From Peptostreptococcaceae bacterium (GTDB lineage: Bacteria > Bacillota > Clostridia > Peptostreptococcales > Filifactoraceae): a stretch of 64,000 nucleotides of DNA. The notes below the pieces were generated by a model. The model made no database searches. It was not told the DNA's origin and worked only from the letters and a program-made list of their open reading frames with translations. The translations under genes and the position numbers were made by a program. Where the stretch lies: positions 26,647-90,646 of the forward strand of contig JAUMYO010000001.1 in the NCBI GenBank assembly GCA_030528605.1, in the 5' to 3' direction. Below, piece after piece: positions 1 to 10,300 of this stretch (positions within the stretch are counted from its first letter, which is position 1; the number at the start of each line of letters is the position of its first letter).

Positions 1-1
1 G

Positions 2-1273
2 GGCGTTTATGGACCGCTCACCGATGGGGTGGAAGAGATCGACGTCAATGAGCGGATCTATGAAGCACCGCTGATCAATGTCATTCCCTTCGCTTGCGAA
101 GCATGCCCGACAAAGACCTATGAGATAACGAATCATTGTAGGCGTTGCATCGGACACCCTTGTCAGAATGTTTGTCCGGTCAATGCGATCTCTTTGGATA
201 AGAAAAAGGCGAATATCGATCAGAGCAAATGTATCAAATGCGGAAGATGTAAGGATGTCTGTCCGTACAGTATCATCATCATGTACGATCGTCCGTGCGC
301 GGTCTCATGCGGTGTCAATGCGATCGGCAGCGATGAGCTGGGACGGGCAAAGATCGATCATGAAAAATGTGTTTCTTGCGGAAACTGTATGCAAGCTTGT
401 CCATTCTCGGCTATCGCGGACAAATCACAGATCTATCAGCTCGTGAAGGCACTCAGATCCCATGATAATATCTATGCGATCATCGCGCCGGCTTTTGTCG
501 GTCAATTCGGACCGATGGCAGGACCGGCTCAGGTGTTTGAGGCGATCCGAAGACTCGGATTCAAGCAGGTCGTAGAGGTCGGGCTCGGTGCGGATATAGA
601 AACGATCCACGAGGCGCAGGAGTTCTTGGACCAAGTGCCGCACAAACGCCCTTATATGGGCACCAGCTGCTGTCCGGCATGGTTCGGTATGGTCCGCAAA
701 ATGTTCCCGGATCAGTTGCCATATATTTCGGAATCTGCGACACCGATGATCGCAACAGCTCATTATCTGAAGAAAAAAGATCCGGACTCCAAGGTGGTGT
801 TCATCGGACCATGCGTTGCGAAAAAATTGGAAGCGTTGGATGACAATGTGAAAGACTATGTCGATTTCGTCATCACTTTTGAAGAATTGTTCGGATTGTT
901 TATCGCAAAAGATATCGAACCGTCCGAGATCGAGACCGACGAGGTCGTCAACGATGCTTCGACCGTCGGACGAGGATTCGCGGCGGCAGGCGGTGTTGCC
1001 AATGCCGTCAGTCGCGTTGCAAAACAGCTGGATCCGAGTGCGGTGATCCAGATCGAGAGCGCGAATGGACTTCATGAATGCGTCAAGATGATCCGACTGG
1101 CAAAAGCAGGCAAGAAAAACGGGATGCTGCTCGAAGGAATGGGATGTGAAGGAGGCTGCATCGGTGGCGCGGGAACGGTCATCTCGATGGCACAGGCTCG
1201 TAAAGCGTTGCAGCAATTCAGTAATGAGGCGAAAGCCACTCTTTCTACCGAGAATGAGTTGATCAAGAAATAA
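2..1273 (+). CDS. [FeFe] hydrogenase, group B-like, 5' end outside the window
   Basis: Catalytic protein of a cytoplasmic iron-only hydrogenase, which reduces protons with reduced ferredoxin or runs in reverse. The frame is open to the left edge. The GTG at 29 has no ribosome binding site and sits inside conserved sequence, so the true start lies upstream. The N-terminal part has a Cys-rich segment (CEACP, then HPC) and two ferredoxin-like 4Fe-4S motifs (CIKCGRCKDVCP and CVSCGNCMQACP). The three H-cluster signatures follow: TSCCPAW at 662-682, GPCVAKK from 806 and EGMGCEGGC from 1133. The GPCVAKK and MGCEGGC forms fit group B better than the classic group A enzymes (MPCTAKK, MACPGGC). A strong terminator follows directly. 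In this organism it could dispose of ferredoxin electrons from amino acid oxidation; that role is inferred. Confidence 0.9.
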   Translation, partial: GVYGPLTDGVEEIDVNERIYEAPLINVIPFACEACPTKTYEITNHCRRCIGHPCQNVCPVNAISLDKKKANIDQSKCIKCGRCKDVCPYSIIIMYDRPCAVSCGVNAIGSDELGRAKIDHEKCVSCGNCMQACPFSAIADKSQIYQLVKALRSHDNIYAIIAPAFVGQFGPMAGPAQVFEAIRRLGFKQVVEVGLGADIETIHEAQEFLDQVPHKRPYMGTSCCPAWFGMVRKMFPDQLPYISESATPMIATAHYLKKKDPDSKVVFIGPCVAKKLEALDDNVKDYVDFVITFEELFGLFIAKDIEPSEIETDEVVNDASTVGRGFAAAGGVANAVSRVAKQLDPSAVIQIESANGLHECVKMIRLAKAGKKNGMLLEGMGCEGGCIGGAGTVISMAQARKALQQFSNEAKATLSTENELIKK

Positions 1274-1308
1274 TATCGAAAGATCGAGAAATAGAGTCAT
1301 ACACAGAG

Positions 1309-1335
1309 CAAGACCGGAGACGGTCTTGTTTTTCT
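1309..1335 (+). terminator. Rho-independent terminator after the hydrogenase gene
   Basis: Perfect 8-bp stem CAAGACCG/CGGTCTTG with a GAGA loop, followed by a T run. Confidence 0.9.
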
Positions 1336-1379
1336 GTCTAAAAAAATCGAGAAGATATTGATCCGGGATATTCTGTACG

Positions 1380-1483
1380 AAAATCTGATAGAGAGCATAG
1401 AAATATTTTCAATCTTTATTCAATGAGATCGATAAAGTCATGCAAGACGATCCGTAGATCGTATGAACAGATCGGATAGAAAT
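1380..1483 (+). repeat. Degenerate copy of the intergenic TIR element (copy E)
   Basis: The left half matches the element at 4935-5094: CTGATAGAGAGCATAGAAA, then a GATCGATAAAGTCATGCA stretch comparable to GATCGACAGACTATGCA there. The right terminal inverted repeat is missing. It ends where the ecfA1 promoter begins. Confidence 0.5.
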
Positions 1484-1484
1484 G

Positions 1485-1513
1485 TTGATATAAAATTGAA
1501 AATATGGTAGAAT
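1485..1513 (+). promoter_or_regulatory. Sigma-A type promoter of the ecf operon
   Basis: TTGATA at 1485-1490, 17-bp spacer, TAGAAT at 1508-1513. This predicts transcription starting near 1520 and therefore argues against the upstream GTG at 1520 as translation start of ecfA1. Confidence 0.7.
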
Positions 1514-1552
1514 AACAAGGTGTTTATTGAGTTTAGCGGTAAGGCAAGGGGC

Positions 1553-2389
1553 ATGATGTCAGAGATCATTAAAATAGAGGATTTAGTTTATCGATACGAT
1601 GATGACAAAAACAAAAATGCGGTGGATGGCGTCAGCCTGTCGATCGCAAAAGGTGAGTTTGTGGTGATCATCGGACACAACGGTTCCGGTAAAAGTACGC
1701 TGGCAAAGCATTTTAACGGGATCTTTCTCCCAAGCTCGGGGGATGTGTATGTCAACGGCATGAATACCAAAGAAGAGGATAAGATCTGGGCGATCCGGCA
1801 AAATGCCGGGATGGTCTTTCAAAACCCGGACAATCAGATCGTTGCTACCGTCGTAGAAGATGATGTGGCATTTGGACCCGAGAACCTCGGGATCGACAAA
1901 CATGAGATCCGTCGTCGAGTCGATGAGGCACTTGCGATCGTTCGGATGAGCGAGTTTTCCAAGAAGCCGCCGTTCAATCTTTCGGGAGGGCAGAAACAGC
2001 GTGTTGCGATCGCAGGGATCATCGCGATGAGTCCGGACTGCATCGTATTCGATGAGCCGACGGCGATGCTGGATCCGCGCGGACGCAAGGAAGTGATGGA
2101 TACCATCGTTCGGCTGAACAAGGAAGAGCATAAAACGATCGTCCATATCACGCATTTTATGGATGAAGCGACTGAGGCGGATCGCGTGATCGTGATGGAA
2201 GAAGGGAAGATCATCATGGAGGGGCGACCTCGTGAGATCTTTTCACAGGTGAAGAAATTGAAAGAGCTGGGACTGGATGTTCCTCAGATGACGGAGTTCG
2301 CTCATGAGTTGAGGGAGGACGGTCTGGCACTCAGCCAAGATATCCTGACGGTGGAAGAAATGGTGGAAGAACTATGTCGGTTGATATAA
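1553..2389 (+). CDS. ecfA1: Energy-coupling factor transporter ATPase EcfA1
   Basis: First ATPase of the ECF vitamin/metal transporter core, working on the cytoplasmic face with EcfA2 and EcfT. Visible motifs: Walker [11 protein letters not shown]-loop VFQNPDNQI, signature LSGGQKQR, Walker [12 protein letters not shown] and the H-loop histidine in ITHFMDEA. The C-terminal extension is typical for this family. I chose the ATG at 1553 (a second ATG follows at 1556), because AAGGCAAGGGG precedes it and the promoter at 1485-1513 starts transcription near the in-frame GTG at 1520. Product about 278 aa. It overlaps ecfA2 by 16 bp, so the two are probably translationally coupled. No substrate-binding S component is adjacent, so this is a shared group II module. 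QueT at 38.6 kb is one possible client. Confidence 0.95.
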   Translation: MMSEIIKIEDLVYRYDDDKNKNAVDGVSLSIAKGEFVVIIGHNGSGKSTLAKHFNGIFLPSSGDVYVNGMNTKEEDKIWAIRQNAGMVFQNPDNQIVATVVEDDVAFGPENLGIDKHEIRRRVDEALAIVRMSEFSKKPPFNLSGGQKQRVAIAGIIAMSPDCIVFDEPTAMLDPRGRKEVMDTIVRLNKEEHKTIVHITHFMDEATEADRVIVMEEGKIIMEGRPREIFSQVKKLKELGLDVPQMTEFAHELREDGLALSQDILTVEEMVEELCRLI

Positions 2390-3237
2390 AAGAACTCAGT
2401 TATATATATGATCCGGGCACGCCGTTTGAAAGTCATGCGCTGGATAATGTTTTTTTGGAAATAAAAAATGGCGAGTTTGTCGGGTTGATCGGTCATACCG
2501 GATCGGGAAAAAGTACGCTGATACAGCATCTCAACGGACTTTTGAAACCGACAAAGGGGACGATCTTCATCAATGATCTGGAGATCACGGCAAAGGAGAC
2601 TTCACTCGTCAATATAAGGAAAAAAGTGGGATTGGTATTTCAGTACCCGGAGTATCAGCTCTTTGAAGAGACGATCTACCGGGATGTCGCTTTTGGACCG
2701 CAAAAGCTCGGTCTGGATGAAGAAGAAGTTCGCCGCAGGGTGTACGCATCGCTTGAGGCGGTAGGACTGGATCCGGAAGAGAAAAAAGACAACTCGCCTT
2801 TTGAGATGTCGGGCGGACAGAAACGAAGAGTGGCGATCGCCGGGGTCATCGCGATGGAGCCGGAGATCCTGATACTGGATGAGCCGACTGCAGGGCTGGA
2901 TCCGCACGGAAGAGATGAGATCCTTGCGCAGATCAAGAAGATCCATGAGACAAGAGGAACGACGATCATTTTGGTATCGCACTCGATGGAGGATGTTTCA
3001 AAGCTTGCGGATCGTCTGATCGTGATGAATCGGGGCGGGATCGAGCTGGTCGGGTCGCCGAAGGAAGTGTTTCGACATGAAAAAAGACTTTTGGAGATCG
3101 GGCTTGGAGTCCCTAAGATCGTAACGCTGATGAATATCCTGCGCGAGAAGGGTCATTCGATCGATGAGGATATCATAACGATGGATGAGGCAAAAAAACA
3201 GATCGTGGAGCTGGTAAGGAGAAAGAAGAATGCTTAA
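2374..3237 (+). CDS. ecfA2: Energy-coupling factor transporter ATPase EcfA2
   Basis: Second ATPase of the ECF core, forming a heterodimer with EcfA1. It carries Walker [11 protein letters not shown]-loop [10 protein letters not shown], signature MSGGQKRR, Walker [13 protein letters not shown] and switch histidine SHSMED. The Q-loop form with YPEYQLF is characteristic of EcfA2, against NPDNQ in EcfA1. The length, 287 aa, is normal. The ATG at 2374 lies inside the end of ecfA1 and the end overlaps ecfT by 8 bp, giving a tight three-gene operon. Confidence 0.95.
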   Translation: MSVDIKELSYIYDPGTPFESHALDNVFLEIKNGEFVGLIGHTGSGKSTLIQHLNGLLKPTKGTIFINDLEITAKETSLVNIRKKVGLVFQYPEYQLFEETIYRDVAFGPQKLGLDEEEVRRRVYASLEAVGLDPEEKKDNSPFEMSGGQKRRVAIAGVIAMEPEILILDEPTAGLDPHGRDEILAQIKKIHETRGTTIILVSHSMEDVSKLADRLIVMNRGGIELVGSPKEVFRHEKRLLEIGLGVPKIVTLMNILREKGHSIDEDIITMDEAKKQIVELVRRKKNA

Positions 3238-4039
3238 AGACATTACGCTCGGGCAATATTATCCAACAGATTCCAAGATCCATCAGCTGGATCCGAGGGT
3301 AAAACTGATGTTCACTTTCGTGTTTATGACGGCACTTTTTATGATCGATCGTTTTTATCCTTTTGCAGTGATCGTTGTTTTTGTGGGATTTCTTGCGAAA
3401 GTATCGCGCATCCCGATCAAATATCTGGTCAAAGGAGTCAAGCCATTGTGGGCGATCCTGTTGTTTACCTTTTTGATCAACTCCTTGCTGACACCGGGAA
3501 AGATCCTGTTCCAGTATTGGATCTTCAAAGTGACGGCGGAAGGATTGCAGGTCGGATGCTTTATGATCTTGCGGCTGGTGCTCCTTATCATAGGGACTTC
3601 GCTGCTCACGCTCACGACTTCGCCGATCGAGTTGACGGAAGGGATCGAGAAGCTGCTGGATCCGTTGAGACCCATCGGTGTTCCGGCGCATGAGATCGCG
3701 ATGATGATGACGATCTCGCTGCGATTTATCCCGACTTTGCTGGATGAGACGGATAAGATCATGAAGGCGCAGATGGCGCGTGGTGCGGATTTTGAGAGCA
3801 AGAATATCGTGGAGAGGGCAAAAAGTTTGATCCCTCTGCTCGTGCCGCTTTTTATCTCGGCGTTTCGTCGCGCGGAAGAATTGGCGATGGCGATGGAATC
3901 CCGATGCTATCGAGGCGGTGACGGACGGACCAGAATGAATGAGATCATCCTGACCCGCTCGGATATCGTGTATTTTTCGATCGCAAGCCTGTTGATGGTC
4001 GCAGTGGCGTCAACAAGATTTTTTGATTTTGGAATTTGA
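3230..4039 (+). CDS. ecfT: ECF transporter transmembrane protein EcfT
   Basis: Membrane scaffold of the ECF transporter, which couples ATP hydrolysis by EcfA1/A2 to movement of interchangeable substrate-binding S proteins. The N terminus ([20 protein letters not shown]) is the usual EcfT opening, followed by several hydrophobic helices. The two cytoplasmic coupling helices carry the A-R-G motifs: AQMARGADF near residue 185 and the ESRCYRGG region near residue 226, where Ala of the second motif is replaced. Length 269 aa. Last gene of the ecf operon; a promoter-like sequence lies at its very end and serves the next gene. Confidence 0.95.
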   Translation: MLKDITLGQYYPTDSKIHQLDPRVKLMFTFVFMTALFMIDRFYPFAVIVVFVGFLAKVSRIPIKYLVKGVKPLWAILLFTFLINSLLTPGKILFQYWIFKVTAEGLQVGCFMILRLVLLIIGTSLLTLTTSPIELTEGIEKLLDPLRPIGVPAHEIAMMMTISLRFIPTLLDETDKIMKAQMARGADFESKNIVERAKSLIPLLVPLFISAFRRAEELAMAMESRCYRGGDGRTRMNEIILTRSDIVYFSIASLLMVAVASTRFFDFGI

Positions 4040-4051
4040 TGATTATATAAT
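4023..4051 (+). promoter_or_regulatory. Promoter of the 4109 gene
   Basis: TTGATT at 4023-4028, 17-bp spacer, TATAAT at 4046-4051. It overlaps the 3' end of ecfT. Confidence 0.6.
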
Positions 4052-4108
4052 AAATAAAAACGAGGCAGAGCTTCGTAAAAAGGATCGAGTAAAGGAAAAG
4101 GTGATAAG

Positions 4109-4540
4109 ATGTCAGAAAAGACCAAAGCGTATTTGAGGATCGCCGCAATGGCGGGGGTATTTGTATTGATGGTGGTTTCGTTGTTTGTGTATAAGAGTTT
4201 GTGGATCAGGATCCCTTCGTTGATCCTTGCTGTAGGATTGGGCTGGATCCTTGTACGAACTTTTGTTGCGATGAAACGAAAGAAACATGCGATCTACGGC
4301 AAGGTGCTTTCGATCACCAAGCCGACCAACAAGTTCAAGATCGGCAAGACCGTCGTTGTCGTAAAGGCAGGAAAGGTGTCGAAAAAACTCTACTCTTGGC
4401 AGCCGCTCAGCCTGAAGGTCGGCAATGAATACGGGTTCTACTATGAAGAAAGATCCAATCAGATCTTGAAGTATGAAACGATCAAGATGAGTCAGATCGG
4501 GCGTCCGAAGGGGAATTCTTTGCCGCCTCAATACAGATAG
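4109..4540 (+). CDS. Small membrane protein of unknown function
   Basis: A 143-aa protein that I do not recognise. Two hydrophobic segments, about residues 11-27 and 31-50, form a hairpin in the membrane. A basic stretch (MKRKKH) follows, then a soluble C-terminal domain of about 85 residues rich in beta-prone sequence (GKVLSI, KTVVVVKAGK). The arrangement resembles small proteins with a cytoplasmic beta-barrel or OB-like domain tethered to the membrane, but I see no diagnostic motif. The start has a good ribosome binding site (AAAGGTGATAAG). It shares a transcript with the next gene, 8 bp away. Confidence 0.7.
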   Translation: MSEKTKAYLRIAAMAGVFVLMVVSLFVYKSLWIRIPSLILAVGLGWILVRTFVAMKRKKHAIYGKVLSITKPTNKFKIGKTVVVVKAGKVSKKLYSWQPLSLKVGNEYGFYYEERSNQILKYETIKMSQIGRPKGNSLPPQYR

Positions 4541-4548
4541 GAGAAAAG

Positions 4549-4935
4549 ATGTACCGATTGTTGGGAGATATCGTGATCGATACGGATGAATTGATCGAAA
4601 AGTTCTCAGAGCATCAGATCAAAGTGATCGAGAATGTAACGAATGCGGCAAAACGGGATGATGCCGTCGCGTTTCGGATCGCGGCACCTTTGGAAGAGCT
4701 GGGGGGATCCGGCATGGTCTTGGATGAGGAGCGGATGGATCAGCTGATGCAAAAAGCGGAGATGCTATATGCCGAAAAGATCCGACCTCATTTGGAGGAG
4801 AGACTGTCCTATCGTCTTTATGCGTATCATTATAATGAAGTGGAGGATGCGGTCATACTGAATCTGGTCATTATGGACCGGGAGATCGGAAGAAGGAAGC
4901 TGGATGATGTGATCAAAAGATTGCTTGATGTGTAA
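4549..4935 (+). CDS. Conserved-looking hypothetical protein, 128 aa
   Basis: Soluble, charged protein without a recognisable family. The first 30 residues and residues 50-125 are predicted mostly helical, with many Glu, Lys and Arg, and there is no cysteine, signal peptide or membrane segment. It starts with ATG 8 bp after the 4109 gene (GGAGAAAAG upstream), so the two are probably co-transcribed and may act together. Its stop codon TAA touches the first base of the intergenic repeat that follows. Confidence 0.65.
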   Translation: MYRLLGDIVIDTDELIEKFSEHQIKVIENVTNAAKRDDAVAFRIAAPLEELGGSGMVLDEERMDQLMQKAEMLYAEKIRPHLEERLSYRLYAYHYNEVEDAVILNLVIMDREIGRRKLDDVIKRLLDV

Positions 4936-5094
4936 TACTGAGACCCGATAGAAAGCATAAAAATAATTTTTATTCTGTATTCGATGCGATCGACAGACTA
5001 TGCAGAGCGATCGATACGTTGATCTAACAAATTTTGGAAGCATCATCCATAGGGATCGGATCGATACTATTGTGCTTCAAATGGGTTTTAGTAT
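4935..5094 (+). repeat. Intergenic TIR element, copy A
   Basis: About 160 bp. Left end ATACTGAGACCCGATAGA, right end GGGTTTTAGTAT, which form imperfect terminal inverted repeats. Compared with the 138-bp copy at 34413-34550 it has an insertion of about 25 bp in the middle, shared with the degenerate copy at 1380-1483. No open frame inside. Confidence 0.8.
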
Positions 5095-5115
5095 AAGAGT
5101 GACAAAGGAGCCGTC

Positions 5116-5340
5116 ATGGAGAAAAAGTACAGGGTATTTTTATTGGCATCGATAGCAGGACTGATCGTCTTAACTTTTTTGGTGAAGGCTTTTACGCAAT
5201 CGGAACCGGGTGATATCATCGGCGGAGCGGATGCACCGACGCAGATCGTTCTTCGATCGACGATCCCGCCGGCAGGGTGGCTGGCTTTTGGGGTCCTCGT
5301 TTTGGGAACGGGATATCGAATAAAAAGAAAGAATAAATAA
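5116..5340 (+). CDS. Small membrane protein with an OadB-like IIGGADAPT motif
   Basis: A 74-aa protein with one N-terminal membrane segment (about residues 7-27), a short loop and a second hydrophobic segment (about 52-68) ending in a basic KRKNK tail. The loop contains DIIGGADAPTQIVL at about residues 34-47. This matches the conserved IGGADGPT motif of the beta subunit of sodium-pumping decarboxylases (OadB/GcdB), which is a far larger protein. Stand-alone small proteins with this motif occur in Firmicutes, sometimes annotated as decarboxylase beta subunit fragments. A clear ribosome binding site (AAAGGAG) precedes the ATG, so it is not a pseudogene remnant without translation signals. Function unknown. 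Confidence 0.65.
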   Translation: MEKKYRVFLLASIAGLIVLTFLVKAFTQSEPGDIIGGADAPTQIVLRSTIPPAGWLAFGVLVLGTGYRIKRKNK

Positions 5341-5346
5341 ATATCA

Positions 5347-5378
5347 GGTGGATGAACAGCGGTTTATCCACTTTTTTA
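5347..5378 (+). terminator. Terminator after the 5116 gene
   Basis: Stem GTGGAT/ATCCAC with a 12-nt loop, then T6. Its T run abuts the next promoter. Confidence 0.75.
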
Positions 5379-5379
5379 T

Positions 5380-5408
5380 TTTACAAAACCGAAAAAATAT
5401 AATATGAT
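5380..5408 (+). promoter_or_regulatory. Promoter of the Hsp70 gene
   Basis: TTTACA at 5380-5385, 17-bp spacer, TATGAT at 5403-5408. An alternative -10, TATAAT at 5398-5403, lacks a good -35. Confidence 0.55.
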
Positions 5409-5504
5409 AGTTATGTGCGACCCAAAAAGAAGAGAAATAAAAATATCAGAGGATATCGTACAAAAAATTTTATTCGGTCGCAAGAAAACAATAAGGTGGG
5501 GAAT

Positions 5505-7205
5505 ATGGTCATAGGAATCGATTTAGGAACAACAAACAGTCTTGCCGCATATTTTAAGGATGGCGAGGCAAAGATCATACCGAATCGTTTTGGCGAAAAT
5601 TTGACTCCGTCCGTCGTGAGTTTGTCTGAGACGGGAGAACTTTTTGTCGGAAAGACGGCGAAGGAACGTAAGGTGCTGTACCCGGATCGGACGGCGGATG
5701 TATTCAAGCGTTCGATCGGAACGGATATGGAATATAAATTGGGAGAGCAGACTTTCTCAGCGGAGGAGCTTTCTTCTTTTGTGCTGCGTGCACTCAAGGA
5801 AGATGCGGAGGCTTTTCTGAAGGAAGAAGTAACGGAAGCGATCATTTCGGTCCCGGCTTACTTCAACGATCTTCAGCGAAAAGCGACCAAAAGAGCCGGC
5901 GAGCTTGCAGGAATGAAGGTGGAACGCATCATCAGCGAGCCGACGGCGGCAGCGATCACTTATGGATTGTATCAAAAGCGTGATTATACCAAGTTTTTGG
6001 TGTTTGACCTCGGTGGAGGGACTTTTGACATCTCGATCCTGGAGAGGGCAAAGAATATTTTGGAAGTAAGAGCGGTAGCAGGGGATAATTATTTGGGCGG
6101 CGAGGATTTTACCGCGATCCTTTTGGAACTGTTCTTATCAAAGACCGAACTGGATATCGAGAAACTGAGCAACAAAGAAAAGAATATGCTGGTCCACATT
6201 GCGGAGCGTGCAAAACTGGATCTGAGCCGTGAGGAAACGAAGCCGGCAACGATGACGGTAGTGATCGGCGGAGAAGAGAAAAGCGCGACCATCCATAATG
6301 CGGAATATGAGGCGGCTTGTCAACCGCTATTGTCTCGTATCCGAAAGCCGATCGAGAAGAGTCTGCGCGATGCCAATATAAAGATCGCGGAGATCGATGA
6401 GATCGTGCTCGTAGGAGGTGCAACGAAATCTCCGATCGTGAAGCGTTTTGTTTCAAAGCTATTTAATAAATTTCCGAACTTTACGGTCGATCCGGATGAG
6501 GCGGTCGCTGTCGGGGTGGCGATGGAAGTCGCGATCAAGGAGCGTAATGAGAGTCTCAAAGAAGTGATCATGACCGATGTATGTCCGTACACTCTGGGGA
6601 CTTCGATCGTTGTGCGCAAGGAGAATGATCGCTACGAGGGCGGTCATTATCTGCCGATCATCGAAAGAAATACCGTGATCCCTTGCAGCCGTACGGAAAG
6701 GCTTTATACGGTGAATGATAATCAGACGAATATCTATGTGGATATTCTGCAAGGGGAGAGTCGATTGGCGCGCAACAATCTCAAGATCGGAGAGATCCGC
6801 ATCCCGATCCCTCGTGCAAAAGCGGGGGAAGAGCCTGTGGATGTGACCTACACTTATGATGTGAATGCGATCCTGGAGGTCATCGTAAAAGTCGTATCGA
6901 CGAATGAAAGTAAAAAACTGATCATCCAGCGGGATGAAACGCAGATGACCCTCGAAGAAGCGGAAAAGCGTATGGAGGAATTGAACTATCTGAAGATCCA
7001 TCCGAGGGATCAGGAAGAAAATCAATATATCCTTTTCCGCGCGGAGCGACTGTATGAGATGAATACGGGTCAGACCAGAGAATATATCGGCTATTGGATC
7101 CGTCGTTTCGAGTTTGCGTTGGATCGCCAGGATCCGGAGGAGATCGAGGAGAGACGTGCAGAGTTGAAATACGCGCTGGATGAGCTCGGATCTGATCTTG
7201 AGTAG
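5505..7205 (+). CDS. hscC: Hsp70 chaperone of the HscC type
   Basis: ATP-dependent chaperone of the Hsp70 family. The ATPase domain shows phosphate-1 IGIDLGTTNS near the N terminus, phosphate-2 FDLGGGTFDIS and the adenosine motif VLVGGATKSP, followed by a shortened substrate-binding half. At 566 aa it is well below DnaK (about 610-640 aa) and close to HscC. The frame extends to a GTG at 5415, but the ATG at 5505 is preferred: it is preceded by AAGGTGGGG and begins with MVIGIDLGTTNS as the family does. The large J-like protein 169 bp downstream is its likely partner, as HscC genes usually sit next to atypical J proteins. No grpE or dnaJ is nearby, so it is not the housekeeping DnaK. Confidence 0.85.
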   Translation: MVIGIDLGTTNSLAAYFKDGEAKIIPNRFGENLTPSVVSLSETGELFVGKTAKERKVLYPDRTADVFKRSIGTDMEYKLGEQTFSAEELSSFVLRALKEDAEAFLKEEVTEAIISVPAYFNDLQRKATKRAGELAGMKVERIISEPTAAAITYGLYQKRDYTKFLVFDLGGGTFDISILERAKNILEVRAVAGDNYLGGEDFTAILLELFLSKTELDIEKLSNKEKNMLVHIAERAKLDLSREETKPATMTVVIGGEEKSATIHNAEYEAACQPLLSRIRKPIEKSLRDANIKIAEIDEIVLVGGATKSPIVKRFVSKLFNKFPNFTVDPDEAVAVGVAMEVAIKERNESLKEVIMTDVCPYTLGTSIVVRKENDRYEGGHYLPIIERNTVIPCSRTERLYTVNDNQTNIYVDILQGESRLARNNLKIGEIRIPIPRAKAGEEPVDVTYTYDVNAILEVIVKVVSTNESKKLIIQRDETQMTLEEAEKRMEELNYLKIHPRDQEENQYILFRAERLYEMNTGQTREYIGYWIRRFEFALDRQDPEEIEERRAELKYALDELGSDLE

Positions 7206-7373
7206 ATCGGGAATGTACAAATGGGGGAATGGAGAATATCTGACAGTCGATCCGATCGAAAGGCTTCACGGATCAGGAACGGATCAAAAAAATCGGCACG
7301 GGAAAGATCCGAAAGCAAGGGTCTGGAAGGGGAGACGAGCTCCCGATAAAATGATTTTGGATAGGAGAGAGCT

Positions 7374-10300
7374 ATGGATATCTGGGAAATACTGGGGATA
7401 GAAAAAACGAAGTCAAAAGACGAGATCGTGCAGGCATATCGCGAGCAGCTGGCACACAATAATCCGGAAGAAAATCAGGAAGGATTCATGGCACTGAGAA
7501 AAGCGTATGAAGAAGCGATCGCCTACAGCGAAGGGGATGACGATGCGTTTGAAAAACTGATCGAAGAGATGGGAAACATTTATGGATGTTTCAGCAAGCG
7601 GATCGATCTCAAAAGATGGCAGGAGATCTTTCAGGATCCTTTGCTTCAAAGGATCGACAGCAGGATGGAAGGAGAAGTGAAGATCATTCGCTTTTTGATG
7701 GAGCACTATCGTCTGTCCAAAGAGGTTTTTTCCCTATTTGCAGAAGAATTTGGGTGGCGCGACCGGATGGATGAGCTGGGTCAGCATTTTGCGATCGGTT
7801 TTTTCAACTATGTCTTTGACGTGATCGATAATGGCGAATACTACAGGATGGATCATTTTGACGGAGACGACTATGCCGACTATGATCTGTTTATCGAGAA
7901 ATGTATGGATCTTGCCGGGCTTGTTCAGCAGGACGACGAGAATGCGAAAGATCTCATCGAGGAGATCGATGCACTGGAGATCTATCATCCGTATTATTCG
8001 GAGATCAAGGCGGAGTATTTTATCAAGAAAAATGATCTTGCGGCGGCGGATGAGATCACGGCAGATCTCGCATCGCTCTATCCGGATAATGTCCGTCTGC
8101 TCAGTCTGAGGCTTCGTATCCTGACCAAGCTGGGACGCTTGGAAGAGGGGCGTCATATCGCCGATATGCTCAAGCAACTCGAACCGGAAAATCGAATGAT
8201 GCTTCTCTTTGAGATCGTGGAAAGAGGGGATCGAGATATCGAGGCGGCGAAAGATGATTACTATGATTTTAACCGCGCTTATACTTATGGAGAGGATGCG
8301 GGGGAGATCGCCGAACTTTTGAATAAAAAACTGATCCCGCATCTGGAATCGAAGATGGAAGATCTGACTCCGCTGGATAAGATCGCTCTTGCATGGGGTT
8401 ATTATGAACAGGAGCAGGAAGAGCGAGCATATCAGTTTTTAGAAACTTTTGAACCGATGCTGATGGAACAGGATCTGATGAAAGAACATTATAAAAAAAA
8501 TGAACTGACAGATCGGGATGTAAAGTTCAAGTACTATAAGCTGAAGGGATATCTTGCCGTTCAGACGGAGCGCTTTGAGCGAGCGATCGAAGATATCGAG
8601 CGTTGGGAAAAGCTTAGAGCGGAAAAAGATCTTGAGAAAGATCCGAGCGGTGAAGAAGACAGTGAAGCGAAGAAGCAAAATGACATCACGGAGCGTGCGG
8701 CACTTTATCGCTCCAAATCCTATGCGTACAGTATGCTTGGAGATAAGGAGAAAGAAAAAGAATATATCAAGAAGATCATCGATATGGATCCGCGCAATCT
8801 GGATGCCTACATCACCCTGAGCAATATTTATTTAGAGGAAGGAAAATTTGAGGAGGTCGTTGAGATCAATACGGAAGCGATGCAGCGTAACGGAGAAGTC
8901 GGACCGCTTTTGTATCTTACAGGGCTTGCAGAGTTTCGCCGAGAGCGCTATTCCGACTCGATCCGCCTGATGGATCTGGCGCTGGAATATATGCCGTATC
9001 TTACGAGGATCTATCATTACAAATTGATGATGTTCGATGGTTGGAATCTGTTGAATGAGTTTGAAAATCAGCTTGAAGAATTGAAGAAATCATCGAACGA
9101 ACCGTTATCTCCCAAATTGATGAAGCTATATGAGATCAAAAGGGATCGGATGAAAGGCGATCTTGCCGATCTTCGCACACAGATCGACCGATTGTTGTTG
9201 ACGGTCGAAGAAGAAGATGAACAGATCGGCAGAGACGATCGGGCACTGATCTATCAGGAGGCTTCGAATATCTATCGGGATATGAAGTCTTATGATGCCG
9301 CACTTTCGTATATTGAAAAGGCTGCCGCTCATAATCCGCTCAATCGAAGCATCGAACTGGACAAAGGATATCTTCTCGTCCTGCTCGGAAATTATGCGGA
9401 AGCGGAAAGATTTTATATGGATCTGGTCCGGCGTTATCCGAATGATTCGGTCTATTTTATCCGTCTTGCCGCTACGAAATCGAGAAGCAACGACAAAAAA
9501 GGAGCGATCGAGTACTACCACAAAGCACTGGAGATCGATCCGGAGCGATATGACATCTATACTTATATCGCCGACGTCTATATCGACCTGGGAGATCATG
9601 ACAAAGCTACGGAATACAAGACGATGATGGTGGACAAAGATCCCGGTTTTGAAAGCTACTATGAAAGAGCGAATCATCTGTATCATATCGGGAAGATCGA
9701 CGAAGCCTACGAGGATCTGCTCAAAGCGAAAGAATATCAGCCGTATGATTCGGATGTGCTGACTTTCCTCGCACGATGCGATATGAAACGCAGAGATCTG
9801 AAACAGGCGGAGGAGCATTATCAAAAAGCACTGGAATATTTTGATGCGAACCGTTTCAGCCTCAACACCTATATGTATTTGACGGTCAAATATATTCGAG
9901 AAAAAAGATATGACAAAGTGATCAAGACTCTCGAAAAAGCGTTCGAGCTTTTTGGCGAGGGAGGGGTGTGGCCGGTACTTCGTCTGGCACAAGCATATCA
10001 CTGGACAGGCGATCTGTCCAAAGCGGAAGAAAACTACAAGAAAGCGATCCGGATCGATCCGTTCAGCGCAGAGGCGCATCATCAGTATGCGGTCTATCTT
10101 GCGCAGACCGGAAGAGCGGAGATGGGACGTGCGCATTTTGAACGTTTGAGCCGTGAGCAGCTGACCGATGTGAACATCCGCAGGAATTTTGGACTGTATT
10201 GCTATATGACCTTGCTTGATTTTTCCGAAGCGCAAAAGCATTACCAAAAAGTGCTGGAGCTGTCCGGTTCGGAGGCGGATCTTTTTGTGATCAATCTTTT

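Noticed and set aside
425..1300. Long open frame on the minus strand over the hydrogenase gene
   Set aside because: It mirrors a clear coding gene, has no family features, and similar long antisense frames lie over most genes here because of codon bias.
7180..7401. 73-codon frame between the Hsp70 and J-like genes
   Set aside because: It overlaps both neighbours, has no ribosome binding site and reads as unstructured charged sequence.
9126..10247. 373-codon minus-strand frame inside the J-like/TPR gene
   Set aside because: The composition is Ile/Arg/Phe-rich antisense of TPR coding sequence, and the plus-strand gene is well supported.
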